From Acidimicrobiia bacterium (GTDB taxonomy: Bacteria > Actinomycetota > Acidimicrobiia > Spongiisociales > Spongiisociaceae), in assembly GCA_021296345.1 (NCBI GenBank), contig JAGWAN010000011.1, positions 24,063 to 88,062 on the forward strand: a DNA stretch of 64,000 nt. The letters are read 5' to 3'. A model generated the notes under the pieces. It worked only from the letters and a program-made list of their open reading frames with translations. It had not been told where the DNA came from and did not search any database. Below, piece after piece: positions 20,154-31,334 of this stretch. Each line of letters starts with the position of its first letter. The first letter of the stretch is position 1. The position numbers and the translations under genes were made by a program.

Positions 20154-21263
20154 GTGGGCGGGCGTCGCGAGCCCCCGCCACCGGGGAGCCCTTTAGTCCT
20201 GAAGGTCGGCTCGTCGAGCCTCACTCGTGCGGACGGCGCGGTGGACGAACGGGCCATCGAACGGGTGATGTTGCAGGTGAGCGCCTTCTGGGAAGCCGGC
20301 CACCCGGCTGTTCTGGTCTCTTCAGGTGCGATAGCGGCCGGATCGCCGGCCGTAGGTGGGCGTCCTTCCGACATTACGGGTCTGCAGGTGGCGGCCGCGG
20401 TCGGCCAGACGTTGCTGATGTCGCACTACAGCCGGGTGTTTTCGACCATTGGCCGAACGGTTGGCCAGGTGTTGCTGACCGTGGACGTGCTCCAGATGAG
20501 AGCCCAGTATCTCCACGCTCGGGGAACCCTTACCCGTATGCTGGAGCGGGGCATAGTCCCGATCGTCAACGAGAACGATACGGTGGCCATCCACGGCTGG
20601 AAGATGGGCGACAACGACCGGCTCGCCGCCATCGTGTCGCACCTGGTGAGTGCGGGGATGCTGGTGCTCCTGACCGACACGGACGGTCTCTACTCGGCCG
20701 ATCCCCGCTCGGGAGAGGGTGAGCCGATCCTGACCATACGGCACCGGGATCCCATCCTGGACCGGGTGGCCACGGGAGCCCCTGGGCCGGTTGGATCGGG
20801 AGGGGTGAGGACCAAGGTGGCGGCGGTACGGATGGCGGCCTGGTCAGGTATCCCCACGGTGATCGCCAGGTCAGATCGTCCGGGTGTCATAGACACCATC
20901 ATCCAGGGCGGGGAGGCCGGCACCTACGTGGTGCCCGGCGACACCAAGCTGTCGGCATGGAAGCTGTGGTTGGCGTTTGGGCAGCAACCCGGCGGCACTC
21001 TCCGGATCGATGACGGTGCCGTGCGGGCGCTGGCGCGCCGGGGCGGCTCGCTATTGCCGGTGGGTGTCACCGGGGTGGACGGCGAGTTCCCGGCGGGAGC
21101 GTCGGTTGACGTCCGGAGCCCTACCGGTGTCCTGGTGGGGAAGGGGCTGGTGACATCCGATTCGGATCAGATCCGGGATCGGATGGGTAAGCGCACCACG
21201 GACACCGGAATCCCCTCCGAGGTGATCCATCGCGATCGCTTGGTGGTCCTGCTGGACGGTTGA
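20154..21263 (+). CDS. proB: Glutamate 5-kinase
   Basis: First step of proline synthesis. About 369 residues from GTG 20154; TTG 20142, overlapping obg, is the alternative. Amino-acid-kinase domain beginning LVLKVGSSSLT, with IVNENDTVA and LLTDTDGLYSADP, then a C-terminal PUA domain (about 280-365). proA, which normally follows, is absent here; the next genes are trkH/trkA on the other strand. Confidence 0.94.
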   Translation: MGGRREPPPPGSPLVLKVGSSSLTRADGAVDERAIERVMLQVSAFWEAGHPAVLVSSGAIAAGSPAVGGRPSDITGLQVAAAVGQTLLMSHYSRVFSTIGRTVGQVLLTVDVLQMRAQYLHARGTLTRMLERGIVPIVNENDTVAIHGWKMGDNDRLAAIVSHLVSAGMLVLLTDTDGLYSADPRSGEGEPILTIRHRDPILDRVATGAPGPVGSGGVRTKVAAVRMAAWSGIPTVIARSDRPGVIDTIIQGGEAGTYVVPGDTKLSAWKLWLAFGQQPGGTLRIDDGAVRALARRGGSLLPVGVTGVDGEFPAGASVDVRSPTGVLVGKGLVTSDSDQIRDRMGKRTTDTGIPSEVIHRDRLVVLLDG

Positions 21264-21291
21264 GTCCCCGGTCCCGCCGCGGACGGCCGGC

Positions 21292-22791
21292 TCACCGGCG
21301 CCAGAGCGATCGGGTGAACAGCAGGAGCACCGGGAAGAGTTCAAGGCGGCCGGCGATCATCAACAGCGAGAGCAACCACTTGCCCGGCCACGTCAGGGCG
21401 GAGTAGTTACCGGTCGGCCCCATCTCGCCCAGCGCCGGACCGATGTTCGCGAGCGCGCTGGCGGTGGCCGATGCCGCCTCCACGAGACCGAGTTCAGGTC
21501 CGAACACGGCGCCGAGGAAGCCCAGCAGGAATGTACCGGTCATGAACAGGAACATGAAGAAGAGGAAGAACGACTGGACACTCTCCACGACGGGCTCGTT
21601 CACCCGCTTCGAGCCGAACCTGATCAGGAATATCCCTCGAGGGTGGATGAGGCGTCTCAGGTCGGCCGCGGCCGCTTTGACCAACACGCCGATGCGGTAG
21701 ATCTTTATACCGCCGGCGGTCGATCCCGCCATGCCGCCGACGAACATCAGGCCGACCACGAACAGCTGCAGGGCCGGGATCCATGCGCCGAAGTCGGCGG
21801 TGGCGTATCCGGTGCCGGTGACCAGGGCCAGGGCCGTGAAAACAGAGTCGCGAATGACGTCGGATGCCGGTTCCTGCCCCCACAGGCTCAACGCCATGAC
21901 CAGGGTGGCGACCGCCACGATGCCCGCAAATAGCCGGAACTCGGTGTTCTTGAGATACCGACCGGGATCCCGCAAGGCTCGGAAGTGGAGCGCGAACGAG
22001 GTTCCGGCAATGAACATGAAGACGATCACCATCCACTGCGCGTACGGGCTGAAGCCGTCAATGGAGGTGGCTTCGGTGCTGAAACCGCCGGTGGCCATGG
22101 TGGTGAAGGCGTGATTGATGGCCTGGAAGAGGGTCATGTCCCCCGCCCACAGTGCCAGGACCTCCGCCAGGGTTAACAGGGCATAGACATACCAGAGCCG
22201 TTTGGCGGTCTCACGGAAGCGAGGCGTGAGGCGATCGGGTTCGGGCCCGGGTGACTCGGCCCGAGCCAGCTGGACGCCGCCGGTGCCGAGCAGGGGAAGG
22301 ATGGCCAGCGAGAGAACGATTACCCCCATCCCGCCCAGCCACTGGGTGGTGGATCTCCACATGAGTATGCCGCGTGGCAGCGCAGCCGGATCGGGTACCA
22401 CGGAGGCGCCCGTAGTGGTGAACCCGGAAGCGGTCTCGAAGAAGGCGTTGGTCAGGTTGTCGATGGCGCCGGTCAGCAAGTACGGGAGTACCCCGAAGCA
22501 GGCCATGGCGAACCAGGCCAAACCCACCGAGGCGAAGCCCACCTTGGTGGTAAGCGTCCCGGGGCGACCCATAACCCGCCATCCGAATAGCCCGGCCAGG
22601 ATGGTGAGCAGCGCGGACAGGGTGATCCAGCCGGCAACTTCCTGTTCCCGGTAGATGAGTGAGGTGACAGCAGCCGGAAGCATGGCCACTCCGGCCGCGA
22701 CTACCACCGCTCCGATTACGTAGGACAGGCGCCGGAAGATGGGTCCAGGGCGGCTAAACCCGAACGATCGTCCGGATGAGGTCATGTCCAC
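21292..22791 (-). CDS. trkH: Trk-type potassium uptake protein TrkH
   Basis: Membrane pore subunit for potassium. 499 residues with about ten helices and four selectivity-filter segments: GFTTTGAS (about 123), TTMATGGFS (about 233), VTGTGYATADF (about 328) and ANIGPALGEMG (about 452). It lies 37 bases downstream of trkA on the same strand, so the pair is probably one operon trkA-trkH. It converges on proB. Confidence 0.95.
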   Translation of the reverse strand: MDMTSSGRSFGFSRPGPIFRRLSYVIGAVVVAAGVAMLPAAVTSLIYREQEVAGWITLSALLTILAGLFGWRVMGRPGTLTTKVGFASVGLAWFAMACFGVLPYLLTGAIDNLTNAFFETASGFTTTGASVVPDPAALPRGILMWRSTTQWLGGMGVIVLSLAILPLLGTGGVQLARAESPGPEPDRLTPRFRETAKRLWYVYALLTLAEVLALWAGDMTLFQAINHAFTTMATGGFSTEATSIDGFSPYAQWMVIVFMFIAGTSFALHFRALRDPGRYLKNTEFRLFAGIVAVATLVMALSLWGQEPASDVIRDSVFTALALVTGTGYATADFGAWIPALQLFVVGLMFVGGMAGSTAGGIKIYRIGVLVKAAAADLRRLIHPRGIFLIRFGSKRVNEPVVESVQSFFLFFMFLFMTGTFLLGFLGAVFGPELGLVEAASATASALANIGPALGEMGPTGNYSALTWPGKWLLSLLMIAGRLELFPVLLLFTRSLWRR

Positions 22792-22828
22792 CGATGGTTG
22801 TGGCCTGGTGAAGGGCCGCCGGCGCCGC

Positions 22829-24157
22829 TCACACCGAGAACATCGACTCGACGGCTGCCATGGCGTCGGGTACGGAGAAGATGATCAGGTGATCGTGCTC
22901 CTCGATGGTGGTGGCGCCGGAGGGGACGAAGGCGATGTCGCCGCGCACCATCCCTCCGATCACCATTCCACGGGGCAGGGTCAGTTCGAGGAGCGAGTTT
23001 CCCACTGCCTCGGCTCCGGGAACTGCTTCCAACTCGAGCACCTCGGCGTCTGTGTCGGAGAAGGTCGCTACCGAATAGACGGTGCCCCGCCGCACGAACC
23101 GGAGAATCGAGGCGGCGGCAGTCAGCCGGGTGGACACCGTGGTGTCGACGCCGATACCTGCCAGCAGACCTACGTAGCTCATGCGCGTCACCCGGCTGAT
23201 GGTGGTGGCAGCACCCATAGCCTTGGCGACCAGGCAGGGGATCAGATTCATGGAATCGACCCCGGTGAGGGCGACCACGGAGTCGTGAAGGTTGGTGTCG
23301 AGCTCTCCAAACACGATGGGGTCGGTGGGATCGGCGGCGATGACGAGCGCGGATGGGATCTCCTCGGCCACTGCGCCGCATCGGGCTTCGTCGGGATCGA
23401 TCACCACGACCTCCATGCCAGCTTTGACCATCAGGTCGGTGGTGAGCCGGGCCACCCGGGTTGTTCCGATGATCAATACTCGCCGGATGTCACGGTCATG
23501 GATGCCGATCATCGACCTGGCCCGATCGACGTTCTTGCTCTTGACCATCAGCAGCAGGTGGTCACCTTCCAGCACCGTCGTGTCGCCATGGGCCACGATG
23601 GTGATGCCGTTGCGGACCGCGGCGATGGCCAGCCAGTTGAAGCTCTCGCTGCGGGGAACATCCTTCAGCGGTACTCCGACGAGCGGCGAGCCGGCGGTGA
23701 CGGTACCTCCTACTAGTGCCAACTGCCCTTCACCGAACTCGATGAGCTCGGTAAGCCCGGACTCGACGACCAGCGCGGCGATTTCCTCGGCCGCCGCCTC
23801 GACCGGATCGATGACCACATCGACAGCGATGCCGTCGAGGCCGTCCCTGAGATCCGGATCCTGTACCCGGGCGATGGTGCGTTGCACGCCCATCTTCTTG
23901 GCGGTGTGGCAGGCGAGGATGTTGGCGCCGTCGCTGGCGGTAACCGCGAGGAGTATCTCGGCCTGACCGACTCCGGCTTGTTCGAGTGTGGCGGCGCTGG
24001 CGCCGTTACCGGTGATGACCAGAGCGTCCAGCCGGTCCCTGATCTCGGCGGCCCGGCGAGAATCGATGTCGATCACGACCACGTCCTGGCCCTCTAGGGA
24101 TAGGCGTTCGGCGATGTAGCCCCCTACCGCTCCCGCACCCACCACCACGATGCGCAT
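22829..24157 (-). CDS. trkA: Trk system regulatory subunit TrkA
   Basis: Cytoplasmic NAD(H)/nucleotide-binding ring that gates TrkH. 442 residues with two RCK-N/RCK-C repeats. The first Rossmann motif is VVVGAGAVGGYIAERL at residue 4; the second begins at VLIIGTTRVARL (about 230), where the GxGxxG pattern is degenerate. Upstream on the minus strand, TACAAT (24192-24197) may be a -10 box, followed by a GGGAAGAG ribosome-binding sequence. Confidence 0.94.
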   Translation of the reverse strand: MRIVVVGAGAVGGYIAERLSLEGQDVVVIDIDSRRAAEIRDRLDALVITGNGASAATLEQAGVGQAEILLAVTASDGANILACHTAKKMGVQRTIARVQDPDLRDGLDGIAVDVVIDPVEAAAEEIAALVVESGLTELIEFGEGQLALVGGTVTAGSPLVGVPLKDVPRSESFNWLAIAAVRNGITIVAHGDTTVLEGDHLLLMVKSKNVDRARSMIGIHDRDIRRVLIIGTTRVARLTTDLMVKAGMEVVVIDPDEARCGAVAEEIPSALVIAADPTDPIVFGELDTNLHDSVVALTGVDSMNLIPCLVAKAMGAATTISRVTRMSYVGLLAGIGVDTTVSTRLTAAASILRFVRRGTVYSVATFSDTDAEVLELEAVPGAEAVGNSLLELTLPRGMVIGGMVRGDIAFVPSGATTIEEHDHLIIFSVPDAMAAVESMFSV

Positions 24158-24476
24158 CTACAGCCGTACTCTTCCCATCGGTCGGCGCCCCATTGTAGGA
24201 GGCTGTTGAGAGATTCCACCCAAAGGGTTCGCGCGGTAACCGGCAATCCTCATGCCGAGTAGTTTGCCACGGTGGGAACCCCTTCGGATTCGTTCCCGGC
24301 GCCCTCCCTCGGATGTAACCGGCCTGATTGCCCGGCCCGGTCGGGTGAAGGTCTTGTAACGGGCTCCACATCGGGGTACGTTCCGATCTGGTGGGGACGC
24401 TCGACCGTGCGCGCAGGCTCGGGCAGCCCACCAGGCGCCGTAGGCCGGAGCGCGACGGGGGGCAGGAAGTCCTACT
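24158..24476. other. Divergent intergenic region between trkA and the M23-like gene
   Basis: 319 bases without a gene, expected to hold divergent promoters. On the minus strand TACAAT lies about 35 bases before trkA. I compared the region with c-di-AMP riboswitch conserved blocks because both flanking gene types are known targets, and found no match. Confidence 0.5.
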
Positions 24477-24983
24477 GTGATTGCTGTTCGCCCGTCCATG
24501 GTGTTGATCGCCGCCGCGTCGCTACTTCTTCCGGCCGCGGTAGCCCGGAGTGCCCCTGCGGAGGGTCGGTCGTGTGTGGGTCTGAGCCCGCCCGTCGACG
24601 GGATCGTCACCACCGACTTCGATCCCGGACCGGGTTATGAGGGCCACTGGGGGGTTGACTACGAGGGAGACCACGACGGCCTGGTTCAGGCGGCAGCCGG
24701 AGGAACCGTCATCTTCTCCGGCCGGGTGGTACATAACCCGGTGGTCACAATCGACCACGGGGGAGGGTTATGGACCAGCTACTCCTACCTGGGACACCTC
24801 ACCGTGCTGAGCGGCGAGGAGGTCGAACGTGGAACGGTGGTCGGTACGGTCGGAGCCGATACCGGCCATGGCGACGTCCATCTGTCGGTCCGGATCGATG
24901 GCGAGTACATCGATCCCCTGCGGGTAGTGGGTTGCCTGGCCAGGGCGCCGTCCGCCGGCCTCCGCCTGGTGGAGGTGCGGTGA
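24477..24983 (+). CDS. Secreted M23/LytM-like domain protein, probably catalytically impaired
   Basis: 168 residues with a signal peptide (1-25, cleavage probably after AVARSA). The M23 fold is recognisable: HWGVDYEG holds the first zinc-ligand motif HxxxD, and TIDHGGGLWTSY is the next conserved block. The last motif, normally HLH, is VHLSVR: the catalytic-base histidine position is kept but the zinc-ligand histidine is serine. LytM domains lacking ligands act as amidase activators (EnvC, NlpD), so a regulatory wall role is plausible. GTG start. It precedes nadD by 63 bases. Confidence 0.8.
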   Translation: MIAVRPSMVLIAAASLLLPAAVARSAPAEGRSCVGLSPPVDGIVTTDFDPGPGYEGHWGVDYEGDHDGLVQAAAGGTVIFSGRVVHNPVVTIDHGGGLWTSYSYLGHLTVLSGEEVERGTVVGTVGADTGHGDVHLSVRIDGEYIDPLRVVGCLARAPSAGLRLVEVR

Positions 24984-25034
24984 CCCCGCCCGGCGGCCCC
25001 TTGCATGCAGGTCCCCCGAGAACACGGAAGTGGG

Positions 25035-25040
25035 TAGCCT
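25035..25040 (+). promoter_or_regulatory. Candidate leaderless -10 box of nadD
   Basis: TAGCCT fits TAnnnT and ends 6 bases before the nadD ATG, the spacing expected when transcription starts at the start codon. No ribosome-binding sequence is present between them. Confidence 0.4.
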
Positions 25041-25046
25041 CACGGG

Positions 25047-25595
25047 ATGCTCATCGGCCTCCTAGGCGGTACCTTCGATCCTCCGCACATCGCTCATATG
25101 GCGGTGGCCGAGGCGGCCTTCCGGCAATTGTGCCTGGATGCGATCTGGCTGGTACCGGCGGGATCGCCCTGGCAGAAGGAGGGATCGGTGATCACGCCGG
25201 CCGAGCACCGGTGGGCCATGACCGTTGCGGCGGTGGAGGGGATTCCCTACATGGCGGCCGACGACCGCGAGGTGGTGCGCCGCGGCCCGACCTACACCTT
25301 CGATACCGTGTCGGGCCTCACCGATCACGATGTGACCCTGATCCTGGGGGCGGACGCCGCCTCCCGCATCGACTCATGGCACCGGAGCACCGAACTTCAG
25401 GAAATGGTCAGCATCGCGGTGGCGCCCCGTCCCGGCTGCGCCGCGGCCCGACCAACACCTTCGATACCGTGTCGGGCCTCTCCGATCACGAAGTGACCCT
25501 GATCGTGGGGGCGGGCGGGGGCAGGTCGGAGCCTGCGCTTCCTGGTGCCGGAGGGCGTGTGGCGCTATATCGAAACCAGCGGCCTCTACCGCTGA
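25047..25595 (+). pseudogene. nadD: Nicotinate-nucleotide adenylyltransferase, disrupted by an internal near-duplication
   Basis: NAD synthesis enzyme. The N-terminal half (GGTFDPPHIAHMAVAE, then GADAASRIDSWHRS) and the C-terminal end (SLRFLVPEGVWRYIETSG, stop at 25593-25595) are normal NadD and in the same frame. Between them, 25438 to about 25513 is a near-copy of 25277 to about 25351, offset by 161 bases and therefore out of frame, so the normal frame stops at 25494. The segment it replaces should carry the SST motif that binds nucleotide. The copy differs at four bases, all changing amino acids conservatively (Y-N, T-S, D-E, L-V). A chimeric assembly or a recent recombination could both explain it. 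Confidence 0.85.
25277..25513 (+). repeat. Direct near-duplication inside nadD (copies about 75 bases, 161 apart)
   Basis: Copy 1 (25277 to about 25351) and copy 2 (25438 to about 25513) share GCGCCGCGGCCCGACC and continue at about 95% identity through TTCGATACCGTGTCGGGC to CTGGGGGCGG-like ends. Copy 2 is bordered by unique nadD sequence on both sides. Confidence 0.85.
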
Positions 25596-25617
25596 AACAC
25601 CGAAGTCCCCTCCGGGC

Positions 25618-25623
25618 TATGAT
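25618..25623 (+). promoter_or_regulatory. Candidate leaderless -10 box of rsfS
   Basis: TATGAT ends 5 bases before TTG 25629, the only canonical start codon available in the rsfS frame. This supports TTG 25629 as a leaderless start even though an AAGGAGG sequence lies downstream of it at 25635-25641. Confidence 0.45.
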
Positions 25624-25628
25624 CCGGG

Positions 25629-26054
25629 TTGACCCAAGGAGGTGACGCCAATCCGGGAAGGCCGGCCATCGAGGACCAGCTAGCAACAGGTATAGAGCTC
25701 ACCGCGGTAGAACTTGCCGCCGTCGCGGCTCAAGCCATCGATGCCAAGCAGGGAAGCGAGGTAGTGATCCTCGACATGGGCGATCTGCTGGGAATCGTGG
25801 ATGTCTTCGTGATCGCCTCCGGTACCTCGAAGCGTCAGGTCCGCACCATGATCGAGGAGGTCAATCTGCGTCTGGGCCGGTGCGGTCGTAAACCGCTGCG
25901 CACCGAAGGTCTGGACACCGGTGAGTGGGTCCTGGCGGACTATGGCGACCTGGTGGTCCACGTCTTCCAGACGGGCTCACGGGATTTCTATGCCCTGGAC
26001 CGGCTGTGGGGTGATGCGCCGCGCCTCGGCTGGGCGCCGGACTCACCGGATTGA
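25629..26054 (+). CDS. rsfS: Ribosomal silencing factor RsfS
   Basis: Binds ribosomal protein L14 and blocks subunit joining in starvation. 141 residues. The DUF143 core is clear: VVILDMGDLLGIVDVFVIAS, then RTEGLDTGEWVLADYGDLVVHVF, ending FYALDRLWGDAP. The start is uncertain. TTG 25629 is the only canonical codon in frame; a strong AAGGAGG at 25635-25641 points to a GTG in another frame that stops at 25683. The usual nadD-rsfS order is kept. Confidence 0.9.
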   Translation: MTQGGDANPGRPAIEDQLATGIELTAVELAAVAAQAIDAKQGSEVVILDMGDLLGIVDVFVIASGTSKRQVRTMIEEVNLRLGRCGRKPLRTEGLDTGEWVLADYGDLVVHVFQTGSRDFYALDRLWGDAPRLGWAPDSPD

Positions 26055-26087
26055 TCGTCGCCATAAAGTCTGCCTGCCGAAACTTGG

Positions 26088-26093
26088 TAAGCT
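26088..26093 (+). promoter_or_regulatory. Candidate extended -10 promoter of tRNA-Ala
   Basis: TGGTAAGCT (26085-26093) matches TGn-TAnnnT. It lies 37 bases before the tRNA. No good -35 hexamer is visible. Confidence 0.3.
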
Positions 26094-26130
26094 GGTGGGC
26101 GGTCCTCCACCGGTCGAGGGGACCGACCAC

Positions 26131-26203
26131 GGGGCTGTAGCTCAGCTGGCAGAGCGCTTGCATGGCATGCAAGAGGTCACGGGTTCAAATCCCGTCAGCT
26201 CCA
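26131..26203 (+). tRNA. tRNA-Ala (anticodon GGC)
   Basis: Acceptor GGGGCTG pairs with CAGCTCC (one G-T pair) before discriminator A. The anticodon stem CTTGC/GCAAG encloses ATGGCAT with anticodon GGC. T arm ACGGG-TTCAAAT-CCCGT. Confidence 0.96.
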
Positions 26204-26282
26204 CCCATCCACACTCAGCGATCCCGCCGACGGGCCGGGATCGCCGCAGTTCAATGCGGCCGGCCCTCTCCGCGAGGAGTAT

Positions 26283-26310
26283 TAGAAGGGTGCCGAAACC
26301 CTTCTAGAAT
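26283..26310 (+). promoter_or_regulatory. Palindrome overlapping the probable leuS -10 box
   Basis: TAGAAGGGT (26283-26291) and ACCCTTCTA (26298-26306) form a perfect 9-base-pair stem with loop GCCGAA. Its last two bases are the first two of TAGAAT (26305-26310), which ends 7 bases before the leuS GTG and fits a leaderless promoter. It may be an operator or a terminator for the tRNA transcript; there is no T-run. Confidence 0.55.
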
Positions 26311-26317
26311 CACCGGC

Positions 26318-29068
<2,751 letters not shown>

Positions 29069-29099
29069 GAGGGTTCCCAGGCCGGCGGGTGCGCTGGTC

Positions 29100-30305
29100 T
29101 CAGAACTCGGCGGAGCGGTAGGCCTGCCGGGCCTTGACCCGGGTGCGGTAGTTGAACACTCCGCCGGCGTATACCCTCCCCGCTGCCCTGATCAGCAGGA
29201 TGATGAAGCCGACCATGATAAGGAACGCGGTCACTTGCTCCCATGGGGCCACCGAGTCGGACACGGCTCGAACCGGGAGCACGAAGGGGGCGGTCACCGG
29301 GACCAGCGTGAGAATGGTCGACCAAACCGTGTCCGGATTGCCGGAGACGTAGATGATGCCGATCATGTAGCCGGCCACGGTGACGATCATCAAGGGGAAG
29401 GCAGCGTTCTGGGCGTCCTCAGGACGGTGGGCAATGGCCCCCACCGCCGCATAGCCGGTGGCGTAGACGACGTAGCCGAGCACGAACCAGATCAACGAGA
29501 TGACCAGGAAGCCGGCATCGACTTCGGGCAGTGTGACATCGAGGACCAGGCGAACGGCGACTATCAGGCTTGCGGCGATCGACCCGAACTGCAACAAGCC
29601 GAGCAGTCCCACCCCGATGATCTTGCCCGCCAGGAGCTGCCATGGACGTAGGGAGGAGAGCAACACTTCCGACACTCGGTTGGTCTTCTCCTCGGTGACA
29701 CCCAGCAGCACCCACGATCCGGTAGTCATGACGGCCATGAACAGGAGCACCAGCGCCACCTGAGCGATCAGGAATTGCCGAGCCTCGGCATCGGCATCGG
29801 CATCGGGTTCGGCGGTCACGGTCGTCACCCTCTCGCCACCCATGATCGCCACTGCCTGCTCGGAAACTTCGCCGGACGCCACCATGCGCTGCACCTGGTA
29901 GGAGAGGGCGGCTTGTCTCAGCGCGGCCTCGAGTTCCCTGGGCGTGTCCTTGCCCACCAGTACCTTCACCGTGTTCCCCCCGACCAGGGCGGCATCCACC
30001 TCTCCGTCCACCACCGCCGCTGCGGCCCCGGTGCTGTCCGAGGATGGGGTGAGTTCGATCCGGTAGGAGCCCGGTTCTTTCGGCGCCATCTCCTTCGCGA
30101 GCTCTCCCGAGCCCGCGCTCTCGACGCCGACGGTGGCGACCCGGTAGGTGCGGATGGATCCGTCATCCCCGAAGAACCCCGGGATGGCTATGCCTGCGCC
30201 GACGAGGATGGCCAGAAAGAGCCAGCTCAGCGCATAGGACTTGCTCAGGCCGCGTTCCAGGAGTTCGCGCCACGTCACGAGGCCGACGGCCCTGTAGGCG
30301 GTCAC
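29100..30305 (-). CDS. ABC-2 family exporter permease (NatB-like)
   Basis: 401 residues: one N-terminal helix (about 22-45), a long extracytoplasmic domain (about 46-190), then about five membrane helices from residue 190 on, with the ABC-2 cytoplasmic motif VTEEKTNRVSEVLLSSLRPWQL (split by its conserved EEK..R..E core). The architecture matches NatB sodium exporters and related ABC-2 permeases; the substrate cannot be told. Its start overlaps the stop of the ATPase gene by 4 bases, so the two form one exporter. Confidence 0.85.
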   Translation of the reverse strand: MTAYRAVGLVTWRELLERGLSKSYALSWLFLAILVGAGIAIPGFFGDDGSIRTYRVATVGVESAGSGELAKEMAPKEPGSYRIELTPSSDSTGAAAAVVDGEVDAALVGGNTVKVLVGKDTPRELEAALRQAALSYQVQRMVASGEVSEQAVAIMGGERVTTVTAEPDADADAEARQFLIAQVALVLLFMAVMTTGSWVLLGVTEEKTNRVSEVLLSSLRPWQLLAGKIIGVGLLGLLQFGSIAASLIVAVRLVLDVTLPEVDAGFLVISLIWFVLGYVVYATGYAAVGAIAHRPEDAQNAAFPLMIVTVAGYMIGIIYVSGNPDTVWSTILTLVPVTAPFVLPVRAVSDSVAPWEQVTAFLIMVGFIILLIRAAGRVYAGGVFNYRTRVKARQAYRSAEF

Positions 30306-31195
30306 GATGCCACCGCTTCCCTGAAGAGGTCCGACAGGCTCGGCGGACCGTAGGAGAACTCCCGGATTCTCCGGCCGTCCGTAAGCGCGGTCATGATCTC
30401 GTCCATGCCGACCTCGGCGGGCACCCTGAGAATGTGACGGGTACCTAGCGACTCCACCAGCCGGAAACCGGGAATGGTGAGGGTGAGCGCGAGCGACGAG
30501 TCCAAATCCACCTCGACTCTCCGGTGGGTCGCTCGGTCCTTCAGCGTCCTGACCGGGCCCGACAGCGCCACCCGGCCCTGGTTGATGATGGCAACGTCAT
30601 CACATAGGTGCTCGACGAGATCCAGCTGATGGCTCGAGAAGAGCACCGCCGATCCTTGTTCCGCCCGCTCTCGCAGTATCCGGGACATCTCCTCGACGCC
30701 GAGCGGATCCAGGCCGCTGAAGGGTTCATCCAGTACCAGGAGTTCGGGGTCGTGGACCAGCGCGGTAACGAGTTGCACCCGTTGCTGGTTTCCGTGAGAA
30801 AGGTCGTCCACCCGTGAGTCTGCCCGTTCTTCGAGCCCGATCCGGGCGATCCACCGGTCGGCGGCTGCGGCGGCGGCCGCCTTGCCCAGCCCGTGGAGGC
30901 GACCGAAGTAGATCACCTGGCGGCGCACCGGCATGCGGGGGTACAGGCCGCGCATCTCCGGCATGTATCCGAATCGCCGGCGAGCGTTGTGGGTGACGGA
31001 TCGACCCATCCAGGTCACGGTGCCCTCATCGAGGCGCAGCAGGCCGAAGATGGCCCGCATGGCGCTGGTCTTGCCGGCGCCGTTGGGTCCCAGGAACCCG
31101 ACTATCCGGCCTGGTCTGACGGAGAAACCGCAGCCATCCAGGGCAACCACCTCGCCGTAGCGCTTGGTCAAGCCGTCAAGTTCGAGCACGGGCAC
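30302..31195 (-). CDS. ABC transporter ATP-binding protein (NatA-like)
   Basis: 297 residues. Walker A GPNGAGKT at 36-43, signature as LSHGNQQRVQ near 133 (LSGGQ relaxed to LSHGN, frequent in this subfamily), Walker B LLVLDEPFSGLDP near 152, H-loop SSHQLDLVE. The C-terminal 80 residues form the small domain seen in ABC-2 exporters. GTG start. Partner of the permease at 29100-30305. Confidence 0.88.
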   Translation of the reverse strand: MPVLELDGLTKRYGEVVALDGCGFSVRPGRIVGFLGPNGAGKTSAMRAIFGLLRLDEGTVTWMGRSVTHNARRRFGYMPEMRGLYPRMPVRRQVIYFGRLHGLGKAAAAAAADRWIARIGLEERADSRVDDLSHGNQQRVQLVTALVHDPELLVLDEPFSGLDPLGVEEMSRILRERAEQGSAVLFSSHQLDLVEHLCDDVAIINQGRVALSGPVRTLKDRATHRRVEVDLDSSLALTLTIPGFRLVESLGTRHILRVPAEVGMDEIMTALTDGRRIREFSYGPPSLSDLFREAVAS

Positions 31196-31334
31196 CTGTC
31201 ATGAGACCGTAGGGAGGGTAACCGTCCTCGGGTTGCAACGCTCCGCGCCCACACGCCCCGGAGGGCAGGGGGCTTCTCAATCACCTTCCATGCCGGTACA
31301 AGTACAGCGGCGTTGTGGATGAAGGAGGCTGTGC

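Noticed and set aside
24158..24476. c-di-AMP (ydaO/yuaA) riboswitch before the M23-like gene or trkA
   Set aside because: The conserved blocks of that riboswitch are not found on either strand.
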